Counted from the first letter of the stretch, positions 45,446 through 58,700 are shown. The stretch: 64,000 bases of DNA from Citrus sinensis (GCF_022201045.2 NC_068558.1:40567501-40631500), one strand, 5' to 3'. Program-made: numbers and translations. The notes: generated by a model not told the origin, from the sequence alone.

Positions 45446-47846
45446 ATGGGTAGATGTCTGAGTCCAATTCTCCGCCAAGAATTAGCAAATCTTGACAAAG
45501 ATGCTGATAGTCGTAAATCAGCAATGAAAGCACTGAAATCTTATGTGAAAGACTTAGATTCCAAGGCAATTCCGCTGTTTCTTGCCCAAGTCTCTGAAAC
45601 CAAAGAAAATGGGTCAGTGTCTGGGGAGTACACAATTTCTCTTTATGAAGTCCTTGCTCGTGTTCATGGTGCCAATATTGTTCCTCAGATAGATAGCATC
45701 ATGACAACTATTACCAAGACATTGGCTTCAAGTGCAGGCTCTTTCCCACTTCAACAGGCATGCTCAAGGGTGGTGCCAGCAATTGCAAGATATGGAATTG
45801 ACCCTACTACCCCAGAAGACAAGAAGAGGCACATCATTCACTCCCTTTGCAAGCCTCTCTCAGATTCTCTCTTGGGTTCACAAGAGAGCCTAACTGCAGG
45901 TGCTGCGCTTTGCTTAAAGGCTCTTGTGGACTCAGATAATTGGCGATTTGCTTCTGATGAGATGGTGAATAAGGTTTGTCAGAATGTGGCCGGGGCTTTG
46001 GAGGAGAAGTCAACTCAGACCAATTCACATATGGGCTTGGTTATGGCTCTGGCCAAGCATAATGCTCTAATTGTTGAAGCATATGCCAGATTGTTAATAC
46101 AGTCTGGATTGAGAATACTGAATGCTGGGCCTGGGGAGGCCAATTCTCAAAAACGATTGTTAGCTATACAAATGTTGAACTTCTTAATGAAGAGTTTGGA
46201 TCCTAGGAGCATATTCTCAGAACTTGAGTTGATTATTGAGGGGATGGAGAAGTGTCAATCTGATCAGATGGCTTACGTTAAAGGGGCTTCTCTCGAAGCT
46301 TTGCAAACTGCAAAGAGAATAGCTGCTGAGAATGGACCAAAGTTTGAGAAGGGTTCTGGTTCAGTTATTGGGTCAAATTTTGGGAGAGACCATAATCGTC
46401 GGAGAAATTTATTGAATGGAGATAATAGGTCTCCCTCCTCCATGTCACCAGAATCACAGACTCTAAATTCCTTTGCTGAATATGATTCTTTCATAGAGTC
46501 ACCAGTTTCCATGTCTCAGCTTTCTTGTGACACAGAATATGACTGTAGGAGTGTGAATAGGAATGTGAATAGGAAGCTGTGGAGCTTTGAGAATGGTGGG
46601 GTTGATGTATCTCTTAAGGATGGTTTGTATTCAGTAGTCCAGGGAAGTCCCATTCGTAGTATTTCATATTCCAGTCATCATGAAATCAATGATAGTGGTG
46701 GAGATTACACAGATGAGTTTACCGGGTTCTTTCAGAGAAGTCCTCGAGACAGAGCAACTAGAAGCACTACTCCCAGTCCTCAGGTTAAATGCTCCCACAT
46801 TCTTGAAATTGCATCCTCAAATATGCATTTTTGTCTAAAAAAATTAAATCATAAATTTAGTCAGCATCGGATGGTTGTTGAAGATAAATAACCATATCTA
46901 AAGTAAATTGCTCATGCTATTTTGCAATTTCTCTTTCTTATCACAGAGCAAAAACCATCAAATAAGTAGAGAAAGTAAAAAAGTGAAAAAACTGCTAGCA
47001 GATTCTCCAGATGTAAGATTGAAACACTAGTGCTAGAAAAGGAGTTTTATAGAATTTTTATCTATCACAATTAGGTGCAAAATCAGTTTGGAACACCAAG
47101 AAGCCTGCCACTCTCAAGATTGAAGTTTTCTTCATTATCTGTTAACTCTAGTTTCCTAAAGACCTGGCTGCCTATTTCAGGATAGTTGATTTGATATGCT
47201 TAGTTTGAATAATCAACTCTTCATCATCATTATTATTGTTATTATTTTCTTTCTGTTTGCTTGTGCTGTTAATTGCTAATATCAGAACATGGTTGCTAGT
47301 GTATTTGTGCTGTTAGATTCTAATTGCTGCTGATATAATTGCATTGCCCCACTCTCTTTTGTGTTTCAGAGGTCACATTCTCACATCAATGTTGACAACA
47401 TTGGCATCTTTACAACTCCAAGGAGGCTGATTCGCTCCCTTCAAGATGTTAACTCAGACTTCTCTGAGAAACAATCCAGAAGGTTCAGAAGTCCATCCTC
47501 AATCAAGTATGAACAGAGCCCAACTCCAAGGAGAAATGGTTTTTCACGTGAGGTGTTCTATGATGTGAAAAGGAATGGGAACTTACACAACGAGGATGAG
47601 CAACTTCAAGGTGTCTCTGAATCAGTGTCATCGACAGATGATGGTCCAATTAGTGATGATATGCAAGTGACTCAACAAGTGGTTTCTGGAAATAAGACTG
47701 AAATTCAGAAGTTGTGTGCCAAGGAAACCCCTCCAAAGACTGCATTTAAATTGGTATTTGGCCTCTTTTTCATTCTAGTTGCAATTTTCACTTCGTTATT
47801 CTTGATTGACGGTCAGGAGAATGGCCATCATCTTGTTCCAACCTAA
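45446..47846 (+). CDS. SINE1: SINE1-like armadillo-repeat nuclear envelope protein (KASH-type tail)
   Basis: Plant SUN-interacting nuclear envelope protein, linking the nuclear surface to actin in its relatives. Two exons, 45446-46783 and 47370-47846 (CCTCAG|GTTAAA, TTTCAG|AGGTCA), give 604 aa. Residues 1 to about 290 form an ARM/HEAT-like helical array starting MGRCLSPILRQELANLDKDA, the conserved family N-terminus. A Ser/Arg-rich linker follows. A single C-terminal membrane span (FGLFFILVAIFTSLFLI, about residues 575-591) is followed by a short luminal tail ending HHLVPT; the terminal VPT is the plant KASH signature read by SUN proteins. SINE1 and SINE2 are close paralogues. I favour SINE1 because ING2 lies next door, as in Arabidopsis, but CCT8 and SDR genes, neighbours of SINE2 there, are also nearby. 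Confidence 0.92.
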
Positions 47847-48522
47847 TCCAGTCATTCCATTGTACCAAAATGTTTTAATTGTAATGAATTAGGATTAGTT
47901 GAACCTTTCTCAAACTGTTCAGAACGATAATCTTGTTTGTTTTTTTGTAACAATGTTTAGTATTCAGTGATTTCAACCGTGAGTTGGATGTTTAGTACTA
48001 AACAGGAGTTAAGTTAGTCTTTTCAGAAGGTTGTCTCTTCCCTAATGTGATTGTTATTGTCATTTCAGCAAAAATAAATCCTTAAGCAAGACTCGAACAA
48101 CGTCATTGCTTGTATGATTCTGTCTTTTGTTCATGTACATAGTTTGCCCTATTTTGTGCGGCCACTGTTTCCAAGAAACAAATATGAAATAACTGCAACA
48201 ATTTCAAATAAGACAGTCAAAGACGAGTTACCTTGGCTTTAGATTTTTGAACTGGTTCTTGGAAATGTTGTATTGAAGTATTGTTTTGAAAACACTAGCC
48301 AAGCAGGTATGTTTTAAGTTTTTCAAATCAAGAACAACTATGTAGATTGCAAAACAAACAGACTCTTTATTTACAGGGAATAGTGTTTTCTGAACATGAA
48401 ATCTTATGCATCATGGTTACAGGATTTGTTAATCTTTAATAAAGTAAAGAGTATTAAAGTTGCATTTTCTCGCACCCGCTGGCACTATGAATAATAGAAG
48501 TAAAGATGTACCAATCTCAGAG
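47847..48522. other. Convergent 3' region between SINE1 and the NDF5-like gene
   Basis: Holds the 3' UTRs of both genes, which run toward each other and leave about 675 bases between stop codons. No other feature seen. Confidence 0.6.
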
Positions 48523-51500
48523 TCAGAGATTTGGGTTGTGTAATTGCTGTCCTCCTCTCCACACGTCTCCTGGTCTCAGCATAATTGGCTTAAGCATGGC
48601 TGATGCACCTACGCATACATAAGAATACTTGCTATAGAATTCATGACTTGAACCGGGACTGAAAAGGTACAGTTCATCGAATCCGTTTCGTCCTGCTACA
48701 ACTGAGTTTCTCCTGCCCTGTTAAACAAAATTCAAGACGTACATAACAAAGTGATTTTATGTAATGTTTCAGTTTCTTCGTTTTTCCCCTTCCCCATCCC
48801 CATCCCCATCATACAACAAGCCTCCTGAAAAACGCTAGACCCTAGAGGAGCCCTTCATGAGTACATTATTTCGGGTATACAAAAGATGATATTTTACTCT
48901 CTCTAATAGTCTCACCGCCCCCGGTCTTACTTTTTAATTTATTTTATTATTTTTTATAATTATCCTCATTAAAAATTAAAAAAATTAATTTTTATTTTAT
49001 TTTATTCTCTTCTCCCCCTACCCACCTCTCTGTAGCATAACTATCTTCACCCCACCACCTACCTTTATCAACAACAAGTTTATCATTGTCACCATCACCA
49101 CCAATTTATCTTCTCCAACAACATATGTTGAGTTGAGTTTTGTTAAATTTTATGAACAAATAGTAGATTTTGTTGTTATTGATAATATGGATTATATTAT
49201 ATATTAATTTTATTTCTTACATGAGATTGCATTATGTCATTAATAACAAATAAAATAAGCTTCACCAAACCTCCATATACCACACTGCCCAATTTATTTA
49301 CATTTTTCAGTTTTTAAGCCAATAAATCTATGAAAATTAAAAGATAAAAAGATTCATAGATTATGTAATTAACTCAACTCATTGAGGACAACATTATCAT
49401 AATACATACAAAATATTTCATTTTCATGTATGTTAACAGTTTATAAAAATAACTTATATTGATTATAATTTAATAAAAAAGTGTGATGTTTTCAAATTTA
49501 AATGGGTAAGTGTTGCAGCCAATTTGAGTCTTGGGTGTAAGCATTGCTTTTAATTTTAAAATGATAAAATCTCCTTTTAATTTTAAAATGTCCCAGTTTA
49601 AGAAAGAGGGATTAATTAGATAGTTTACTCGATAACTCCTTTTAATTTTAAAATGATAAAATCTTTTAAGTTAAAAATAAAGAGGTCTAGGATTCGATTC
49701 CTTGAGAAAGAGGTTATTAAATGGTCCTGAAATTTATTAAACAATGATGATGATTGATGATGATAATAATAATAGAAATCAGGTATTGTACTCAATTTCT
49801 CGCTTTTAATTTTAAAATGATAAAATCTTTCAAGTTGAAAATAAGAAGTATAGAGTCCAATCCAATCAGGCACCTATATGAGTAAAAAAAGATTTGAGTT
49901 TTATAGAGGAAATAAGGGCCCTCAAGAAATGGGAACGTACGTGGGAGGGGAGCAGGTAGTTAAGAAACCACAAAGGTAAGATTCCAGTGGGTTGTAGATG
50001 GGACTTTGGTCTGATGGATCAATTGAGAGGTACAAGGCGAGGTCGGTTCAACTCAGACTTAAAAGGAGCTATTTACCTGAAACGTTTCGGGGTCTTTTAT
50101 CGATCGTTCGCTGCCAACCTGGAACACGCTAAACTTTATGGAGATCTTGCAGAGGAACTTTACATGGAGTTGCCACCAGGAGTTGATATGGAGGCAGGAA
50201 GTGGACTGGAGCAGCCACCGATAGCTTAGTTTGATAGATTCTCTAGAGCTATTCGACAGCAAGGATACAGACAAGCACTAAAAGACTACACGTTATTTTA
50301 TATAGTCACAATGATGGTAAGATCATAATTCTCATAATTTACGTTGATGATATAATCTTTGACCATATGGTGGAGATGTAGAGGTTGAAAAGATTTCTTG
50401 CAGCGGAGTTTGAAATAAATAAAAGATCTTGGGTCCCTAAGATTCTTTCAAGGGATCAAGGTGACAAGAAACAATGCTGGGATCTCTGTTTATGGAAGAA
50501 AATTTATTTTAGACCTTTTGAAAGAACATGGGATGGCGGGTTGTAAGGCTATAGACACACCACTGGGTTCATATTTAAACTGGGATATTTTGAGGGCAGT
50601 AAGCAATCCGGTTGAATAAGGGAGATATCAGCAACTAGTTTGCAAACTCATTTATCTTTTCCACACTAAACCTGATATTGTTTTTGCAGTCAGTGTTGTT
50701 AGCCAATTCATGCATGCACCATGTGAGGAACATTTAGAAGTTGTTTATCGCATCCTAAGATATTTTAGAGAAACGCCAGGAAAGGTCTGTTCTTCAAGAA
50801 GAATAAGGCAAGAAGTGTTGAGGCCTTCGCAGGTGATGGTCGGGCAGGACCAGTTAAGGATAGAAGACCAGCTTAGGCTGTTGCACATTTGCATGGGGAA
50901 ATTTGGTGACTTGGAGTAGTAAAAAACAATCGGTCATGTATGAAGCAGTGCTGAAGCAGAGTTTAGAGCAGTGGTTGAAGCCTTGACAAGATGTTATTAG
51001 AGGAGCTAAAAATTGCGGGTATTCAACCTATGAAGATCTACTGTGACAATAAGGCTGTCATAGATATTTCTCATAATCATGTACATCATGATAGAACAAA
51101 CCGCATTGAGGTTGACCCACATTTCACCAAGAAGAAAATGGGGATTGAGTAATTTCTATGACCTATATATCTACTTCAGAGCGAGTTGCAGACCGGCTTA
51201 CTAAAGGATTAGTCAAACTAGTGTTCGAAAAGTTGGTAGACAAGCTGGGGATGTTCAATGTTTTCTGATTAGTATAGTTTGGTTGTTATGTTTTTGAAGT
51301 CACTCTTATCTGTTCCTACGTGCTAGAAATCTGTTAGTTTGATAATTGGATTAGAATTTGCTATGTTTATTGTTTCCTGCCTATGCCTTGTTTCACATTT
51401 ATCTCCTCTTTTTTTTTTAACCTTGCAATAAGTGGAAAATGCAACAATAATATTGGCCTTCATGGATTCATCCACATGCATTCTTAAAATCCTAGATGCA

Positions 51501-52627
51501 TGTATTCTGAATATGCAAGACTTGGATAAAAGTGACATTTTTTTGAGAAAATTACCCGGTCGATGATTGTAAAGTTGGTTGGTGCACTGGTGTAAATCCT
51601 GCTCATTTTCTCTTTTAGTTGCTTGTAGCTATCATTCTCTTCACCCTGCATTTCTTCATCACTTTCTGAGAAGCTGCTGTGTGCTGCATCAGCAACTTTC
51701 TCATTTCTTGCACCCAAGGCAGACAGAAATCTCATAGGACTCCATATAAAGTTATTTTGCTCCGAATTTTCTGGAGGAATTATAACAAAATTTGACGAAA
51801 CTGGTGACATGTTGAAAAAATCTGATCCTTCCAATCCGACAGCATAATTTGCTTCTGGCGTGCTTACTGTTAGATGGCTTATAATGGATCCTGCCAGTTG
51901 AAGTGATGAAGATCTGAAATTTGAGACCACTAGTTCCGAGCTTACGGAAGCTTCATTAAGAGTGACAATGCATCTTATTTCAACCATGTCCACCGTATCA
52001 CTGCTAATAAGTTCAACCTGCAGTTTCATCAGTTAAAACACTTATGGAACCTGTAGTTGCAGACCCCAGAACTAACAGAAAATATGTCAATAGTAATAAC
52101 CGACAGAATCATAGTAAGACCTGAATGAATTCCTGAGGATTTCCACTAATGTCATGTAGTGTCCAATTACATGGAGACCAAACCTCACCATCACTGCCAC
52201 AGCTGAAGGCTGAGGATAACCCTCCTTGTATAGCAGGAGTGCCATCCTTCCCCTCAGAGACTATTGTGTGCAGCAGCTCAACTGTACCTCCATGCCACAT
52301 GTGAGCTTTATATGATGTAATCAATCCACTTGGTAGCATCAGAGTTGCCGTGCTTCCATTTTCTAATCCCATCTTGGCAACGCAACTGCCATCAATATCT
52401 TCAAATGTGACTCCATGGCCACTGAATTCTTCCTCTAAGTAGTCCACATTGATAGGCTGATATGGGATTGAAGCCACTGATGCCAGTGGGAATACTTTCT
52501 TTTTGGCTGTGTCGTACTGAGGAGAACTAAAGGCAAGATTATTAGGTTGATAAGATATTTGAAGTCTACTTGGTCTGGTGGTGAAATTAGGTAAGGAGTT
52601 TGGTGAGAAGAGTGAACTGCATGCCAT
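48523..52627 (-). CDS. NDF5: NDF5-like protein (chloroplast NDH complex factor, mutarotase-like fold)
   Basis: Three exons: 52121-52627, 51556-52017 and 48523-48717, all phase 0, giving 387 aa. Exon 3 is 2.8 kb from exon 2 and is easily missed; it reads GRRNSVVAGRNGFDELYLFS and ends HNPNL, and its 64 codons match the length of the last exon of the neighbouring paralogue exactly. The N-terminus (MACSSLFSPNSLPNFTTRPS) is Ser-rich like a plastid transit peptide. Then come YLEEEFSGHGVTFEDI and LPSGLITSYKAHMWHGGTVE, as I recall them from NDF5, a relative of NDF2/PNSB2 needed for accumulation of the thylakoid NDH complex. The fold is that of aldose-1-epimerase, but no catalytic role is known. The last intron (48718-51555) contains a Ty1/copia fossil in the opposite orientation. 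NDF5 versus PNSB2 is assigned by sequence memory. Confidence 0.8.
49545..49835. repeat. Dispersed short repeat in the NDF5-like intron
   Basis: TTTTAATTTTAAAATGATAA occurs at about 49548, 49640 and 49803, each followed by AATCT and a Lys-codon-rich stretch. It lies just left of the copia fossil. Origin unknown. Confidence 0.6.
49983..51265 (+). mobile_element. Ty1/copia retrotransposon fossil (reverse transcriptase to RNase H region)
   Basis: Recognisable pieces of copia polymerase in order on the plus strand: the start of the reverse transcriptase (GSIERYKAR-like, LHGDLAEEVYM-like), the YVDD-region neighbourhood, the LL...IDTPLG region, PDIVFAVSVVSQFMHAP, and an RNase H-like end. It is broken many times and spread over different frames. 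No LTRs were identified, so this is an old internal remnant. It lies in the last intron of the NDF5-like gene, antisense to it. Confidence 0.85.
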
Positions 52628-53249
52628 GCTCAGTCTTTCCTCACATTGAAGGGAGATGATGAATCACTTTTCTACCATACAATATTTGGACAGAGAGATA
52701 GGGTCCACTTATCCTTGTCTTCTATTGTCTTTGAAAACTTTTGAAGATATTTTAAAGTATCCATCTTATGCCTTTCGGAAATTTGTGAAAACTCCACCTT
52801 GTTTTGCTGCGATAATTGAATACCAAATTGTTGGCCAAGAATTAAGCCTTATCTTTTCAGATTGTAGAGAAAGTGAGAAACTCTTGCCCTTTTTGGCATT
52901 ATTATCATTGTAAATGTGTTAATCTTAACGTATGGATAAAAAATGAAGGAGTCTTGCTACTTTGCGACAAAGTGTGCCTTCTATATTGAATATGGCTCCT
53001 TTTCTGTTTAAGCAGCAAGTTGCTGGGCTGGAGAAATGAAAATGGTATTTGGTGACAGCTCCAAATACATTGTTACACCCTTCTTACTAGCATAAGCCAT
53101 AGAGATCTCCACGTGACATTCAGTATATAATTCAACTTTTTATTACAGTATTGATTTTATCCGAAAGGGAGAAGGAAAAAAAAAAAATTCTCTGAGAAAA
53201 TTGAGAAGAAAAAAATAGAAATAATTATTGATGTAGCTGAAAATTGTAA

Positions 53250-54885
53250 TTACAGGTTATCGTGTTCAATAACTTGTGCCCCTTTCCACTTTTCACCAGC
53301 TTGTACAACCACAGGCACCAGCATTGCCGCAGGACCAGTGCATATAAAATAGTCCTTCCCATACTTTTCTGAGAAGGAACCAGGGCTGCCCAAGTATATG
53401 TCTTCAAAACCAATCCGAATTATTCTGAAGAAGAGCTCGCGTCCCTGAACCAAAACAGCAAGAAATAAGGAAACCATAAACGTAAATAACGTAAAGATAG
53501 TAACCCGTTTAGTTTGGTATCCAAATAATTAAAAGCACGGCATCGAAGCCTTGGGACCAAACTTACTACAGTGACAAACTTTGAAGCTCTTTGTGTTTGC
53601 TAAATTTAGACTAACGCTAGTAAAAGCACTAATTACGGCCTTTTCCATTAGTATCCTAATTATAAAGATCAAAGCAATGAAGAATTGATAAGTTCAAACC
53701 ATAGTGTTGACTAAATTTACTGAATGTAGAAGCCTACTGATCCGTAACTCGAAATAACAGTAACAGTGTCGATGTTACCTGATCAAGTGTTTCAAATTTT
53801 GAAGGTGGGGTGTAATAAAATGCCTTTGATCTTTCTGCTGGAGGAGCAGCATACACCCTACTGAGCTTATCCTTCAATACTGTTATGGGAACATCTTGCA
53901 CATTCCAAATGCCTTGTTTTTCGTCATTCTTCATTGCTTCGGATGGAGGCAAAAGCTCAAAAGGTGAAGACAAAGGAGGGTGTTTGCAGTAAGAACAGCC
54001 CTTAAGTCCTCGGATCCCGGTCCCATTTCGTCTCTTAAACAATAAATGGCTGAGTATGGCACTGGTTAGAGTCACAGCCTTTCGGCCATTGTTCTTCACT
54101 ATAACTGCTGTTGCCATGCTCAATGGATACAGTGACACAACATAAGTTATGTCAAGAGCTCCACTGGTGCAGCTCAATTCAACCTGCATCAAAAAAAAAA
54201 AAAATTATCGGTACAAGTTTTACCATGTTATAAACTATTCCTTTTTTTGCTTCATCCCATTCATGTTATGACATTTAACAATCCTACTATTATTAAAACC
54301 AACAGCAAATATACCAATAATTGATCCTTGAACTTATCCATACCATGCAGAATTCAATGTTAAAGTTCAGAAGACTAATATTGTCTCCGAATTTTACGCA
54401 TCTTTTCTTGCCAAATGATAGTAAGACCTGAACTAGTTTCAAGAAAAAATTCTGACAGATACCTGAAGTGCATCAATAGTATCAGAATCAACATCCTTGA
54501 CAGTCCATTGAGAGGAAGAGATAAGAGACCCTTTAGAGCCAGCTTCAGAAGCATCATTGATGGCTAAACCAATCCCACCTCTGGCCTTAGCACCAGAGTC
54601 TGCTCCTCCAACTGTGTAAAGAACTTCCTCAAAGCCATCATCTTTCCACTCAACTTTTGGCTTATACGAAGTGACATGAGCGTCAGGAATACTCAGCCTT
54701 ACAGAGCTCCCATTTCTGACTGTCAACACCACAATTGGAATGTTGTTGGACTCCGAGAACTTGATGCCTTTTCTTCCGAACTTTTCATCAAGATTCTCTG
54801 GAATGACAACTGTTGTTGCAGCAGAAGCCGAGGAAGCCTTGATTATGTTTGGCTTGGGAAGAGAGAAAGAAAAAAGAGAAGCCAT
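53250..54885 (-). CDS. PNSB2: PNSB2-like subunit of the chloroplast NDH complex (NDF2/NDH45)
   Basis: Photosynthetic NDH subcomplex B 2 protein of the thylakoid membrane, part of the complex for cyclic electron flow around photosystem I. Exons 54463-54885, 53779-54183 and 53250-53444, all phase 0, give 340 aa; Arabidopsis PNSB2 is about 348. It has the same three-exon plan as the NDF5-like gene downstream and a final exon of identical length (195 bases), so the two are tandem paralogues. The N-terminal 40 or so residues are Ser/Ala/Lys-rich and fit a transit peptide. Conserved blocks include [40 protein letters not shown] and [15 protein letters not shown], ending IEHDNL. The fold is mutarotase-like and probably non-catalytic. 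In-frame ATGs upstream (to 55041) leave the start uncertain; I chose the one giving a normal plastid leader. Confidence 0.82.
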
Positions 54886-55198
54886 TGATGGGTTGAAGAA
54901 AACTTTAACAGCTTCCACACAGATAGTCATCGGTAAGCTCATCCTTGGTTTCACCATCAGCTTTTGTTTGCATGTGTAATTTGGCTTCATACTACCACTT
55001 TTTTCTTTTTTTCTTTTTTTTTCTGTAAAAAGTTTACTCATCAATTACCACCACTTTCACGTCTCTCTCAATAAGGCAATTTTTCAACCGGCTAAGTAAA
55101 CAAATCAGTAATGAGAAAATTTGAGGCAATGCGTCACCCATGTAACAATCCGATTAAGCTATACCCATCTATGGAACATCATGAATATTAATATTACA

Positions 55199-55279
<81 letters not shown>

Positions 55280-55786
55280 CATACATACATACATACATAC
55301 ATACATACATACATACATACATACATACGTACGTACATATATACATACATACATCCTAGGACTAAATTGTTATATTAAACTGATTCTAGTTTCTTCGCAG
55401 TAGTAATGCAACCTCACTCTTGACGCAGTAGACACCGGAATATTCATTTAAATATGAAGTATAAAGCAAAAATGACTAAAATTAAAAAAAATCATTGAGA
55501 TTAATGCAGAAAGTAGCTGAAGCCTGAAAGGAGAGCATCGCGATATTCTCCGTTCAAAACTAAATTGACACAAGAAATCACAGATCACGGCCCAACTTCA
55601 ACAACAATCTTCACACAGAAAATGTGGCATATACAGGCATTGTTAGCATTTCTTCAGCTGTGAACAAAACTTTTCTGGCCAAAATTTTGGCAATTAAGAA
55701 AGAACTAAAGCTCCCGAATCAAGTTCGAGGAACCTGCCCAAAGGGATTACACAAGGTACAGAAATAATCAATTGCTATCAGTAGTA
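54886..55786. other. PNSB2 upstream region and CCT8 3' region
   Basis: Contains the PNSB2 5' UTR and promoter, a long compound microsatellite, and the 3' UTR of the CCT8 gene (about 55500-55786). No other gene. Confidence 0.55.
55203..55354. repeat. Compound microsatellite (AT)n-(ACAT)n
   Basis: About 36 AT units (55203-55275) run into about a dozen ACAT units, with a short ACGT interruption near 55328-55336 and a few more ACAT units. The open frames across it (Tyr-Ile and Met-Tyr-Val-Cys strings) are artefacts. Confidence 0.97.
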
Positions 55787-58700
55787 CTAGTCCTCATCCA
55801 TCCCCCCTCCAGGCTGCTGATCTCTCCTTGGACCACCTGCTGGTTTTGCCATTATAATCTGCAATAGAAAATAATGATACACATTCAGCCTGATTAAGTT
55901 AATGAAAAGTGTGAAGCAGATTCAATACAGATTTACATTGATGTTTATAATTCATTGAAGTCATTAATACTGTGATTTCGCATGCAGAGAGGTGTGTGTC
56001 TGAAGTCCAAACACCGATGCAGCATGAAGTACAGAAGCTCATGAATTCAGGCAAATTAACTAACAAAAACTTCCAGTCCTAATAATCACAACAGGTTTGT
56101 CCACATGATAAGACAATTAGGGGAAACCAATGAGGGGCACCAACATTCATTTAGTTGTTCTTAATGAAACATTCATTAGTCCTTTCAGTCTTCATCTGTT
56201 ACATCACAAATTTCTCAATCCCTCTATCAACTACTTTGGTTAAATGAAGACATGCCTCAAGTTGAGATGCTATGGCAACTTGAAGTTTAGTAACTACCCT
56301 TTGAGCTATTGGTCCTCTAAAACTGTCAACGACCAGCCCCATTTATTATACAAGTTTCACTTCAGCAACATTTTAAAAAGCATGTTGTTAATAAGAATTT
56401 TATCACAACATTCTCTTATTTGTTGTCATTTGACTGTAAAATACTTTGCCACAACTTATAAATGCATGTTGTTGATTATATTTGTAACCTTTGTTATGTC
56501 TACAGAAATAACAAAGCAACTAAATTTAAATAATAATTGATTTTACCAAACCAGGTCATTTATTTATTTTTATATAAATTTTAAATAATTATTTTTTATC
56601 AATCAAAAATAATTTTGGGACTAAATATTATACAAGAGAAAGTGTAACTAAAAGTACTTTAACATGCTGTCTGCTAAAATAGTCAGTTTACGACTAAAGA
56701 TTGAGCATAACCACTTATATGAGAAAGAACAATTTAAGCAACGGGTAAACAAGCAATCTCGATTAATGATCAAATCTTTTAGTACCTGGTCTACCCTTAA
56801 CACAGTGCAGGCAGCATCTGCAGCATATTTGAGAGCAAAGAACCTGTGAAACAATCAAAGAAAACAATTACAACCATTTCATCTATAATGAGAACAATGT
56901 TTGGTAGGCATATAAAATACTGACCATCAAACTAACCCTGAACCTTCAGAATTTTAACCCACTTAAATGTTAACCATAACAGAGGATAATGAAGTGAAAA
57001 GATCATAATCGGAGGGCAGGGGAGTGGGGGAAGTTCTCAATCCAAAAAGGTGGGACAAGACATCACTGAATTTACAAATTATAATCACAAATCATGGAAA
57101 CACACACAATCTGGTGCCGACTGCAGACAGCTTCCTCTCAATTTTTCCTTCTATCTACTTTCAAAATAGTAGTTGCTACCAATTTTTCCTTCTCTCTACC
57201 TTCAACTTGTAGCTGCTAGCCATGAAAGAACCTACCTACATTAACTTATCCCCTCCAACCACAGTTTCCACCAAAAGCAGACTCAAATTAAGCTAGTATA
57301 GATGCATAGCAAAACACTTGCATGTACACACATACAAACACACAAGATACACACCAAATGTGATGCAAAAAGAAGAATCAGCAAACCTGATAACTCAGGA
57401 TTCCATTCAACCCTTTTTCCCCTTGGGATTCAACATATCCCATTTTAAGTACTTTCTTAATAAGAATATCCCATTTCAAGTGTCATGAAAGAAGCATCTC
57501 TAGAACATAATACAATAGGCATCACAGATGAGAGAAAGAGCAATAAAAGTTGCACTGCACCACAAGAAGAACCAGAAGACAGAAAAGGCAGCTTACTTGG
57601 TGACATAGAGATCCCAGACATTCATGGTTGAAATATCTGCGCAAACACCATTCTCCAAGTCAATGCCCACTTTGGTTTTGCCAGACGCATGTTCAGCATA
57701 TAGAGAAGATATTATCTCCATTGCATTCAGCCCAGCATTTTCAGCAAGAGTCTTAGGTACCATCTCAAAACTTTCAGCAAATTTAGCAATTGCATACTGA
57801 TCCAATCTGCACAGCCATTTAAAATTAAATATCAATAAATTCTCAAAGTTCATATCAATTCAAACAAAACAAAATGGATCACAACAATATGTGAACAGTG
57901 AACCAGCCTATGGGCTTAGGCCGGGGATGTATGATGTGCCAGATCCCACTGAAATTCAGCTAATACAACCCTTTTTTAATTAATAGTTGACGAAGAAAAT
58001 TTATATTTTTAATACCAAAGAAAAGCAAATAGTACATAAGCCACAAATATTTTTAATACCAAAGAAAAGCAAATAGAACTGATTAGATGAAATATTCAAA
58101 TTAGGCAGTATAAGCTACAGCCAAATAAACTTGTGTTTCATAGAATCTGCACCCATACGATTTTGTGTCCAACATAGGATATTCTATGAAACAACAAGAC
58201 TTATCATGATTCAACCCAACAGACTAACAATTTTATGAACCCAAAGTCTCAGGAAACTACTGTATGCAGCTTGCAGTAAGAATTAAAATTTCTAAGTCAA
58301 GCACAAACATTCCAGACTAGCATCATCTACCTCATCATTGACATCCAACATTTTTGGAAACACCCCCCAACCTCCCCCAAAAAAAAAAGAAAAGGACAAA
58401 CATGTCAGAACATCTGGGGGTTTAATAGATTCAAAATCTTTTATTTATTTCGTATGAAGAATTAAGATTCAAAACCCATAAACTTCACATAGATTAAGAG
58501 TCAATGCCCATAAGCTTCACTCCACGAGTACTCATTGACATACAATGACGTACATGAGGAATGGGTAGAGAGGGAGACATGTCTTTCTCTTTGCTATTGC
58601 ATTCTTTTACATTCAATTGAATAGAAATGAAGAGTTCATTGATGGCCATCGTTCTTTTCTCCCACAAATGGTAAAGCTTCAACCAAATCTAATTATGTAT

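Noticed and set aside
48775-48815. CCCATC repeats near the NDF5-like last exon
   Set aside because: Only three short units; ordinary low-complexity sequence.
49983-51265. Copia remnant as a working element
   Set aside because: Only internal polymerase pieces are seen, broken many times and without LTRs; it is treated as a fossil.
54886-55041. Upstream ATGs extending the PNSB2-like protein by up to 52 residues
   Set aside because: The extension is Lys-rich and unlike a plastid leader; the ATG at 54883-54885 gives the family's usual length. Kept open as an alternative start.
55121-55378. Open frames of repeated Tyr-Ile or Met-Tyr-Val-Cys on both strands
   Set aside because: Produced by the AT/ACAT microsatellite having no stops in those frames.
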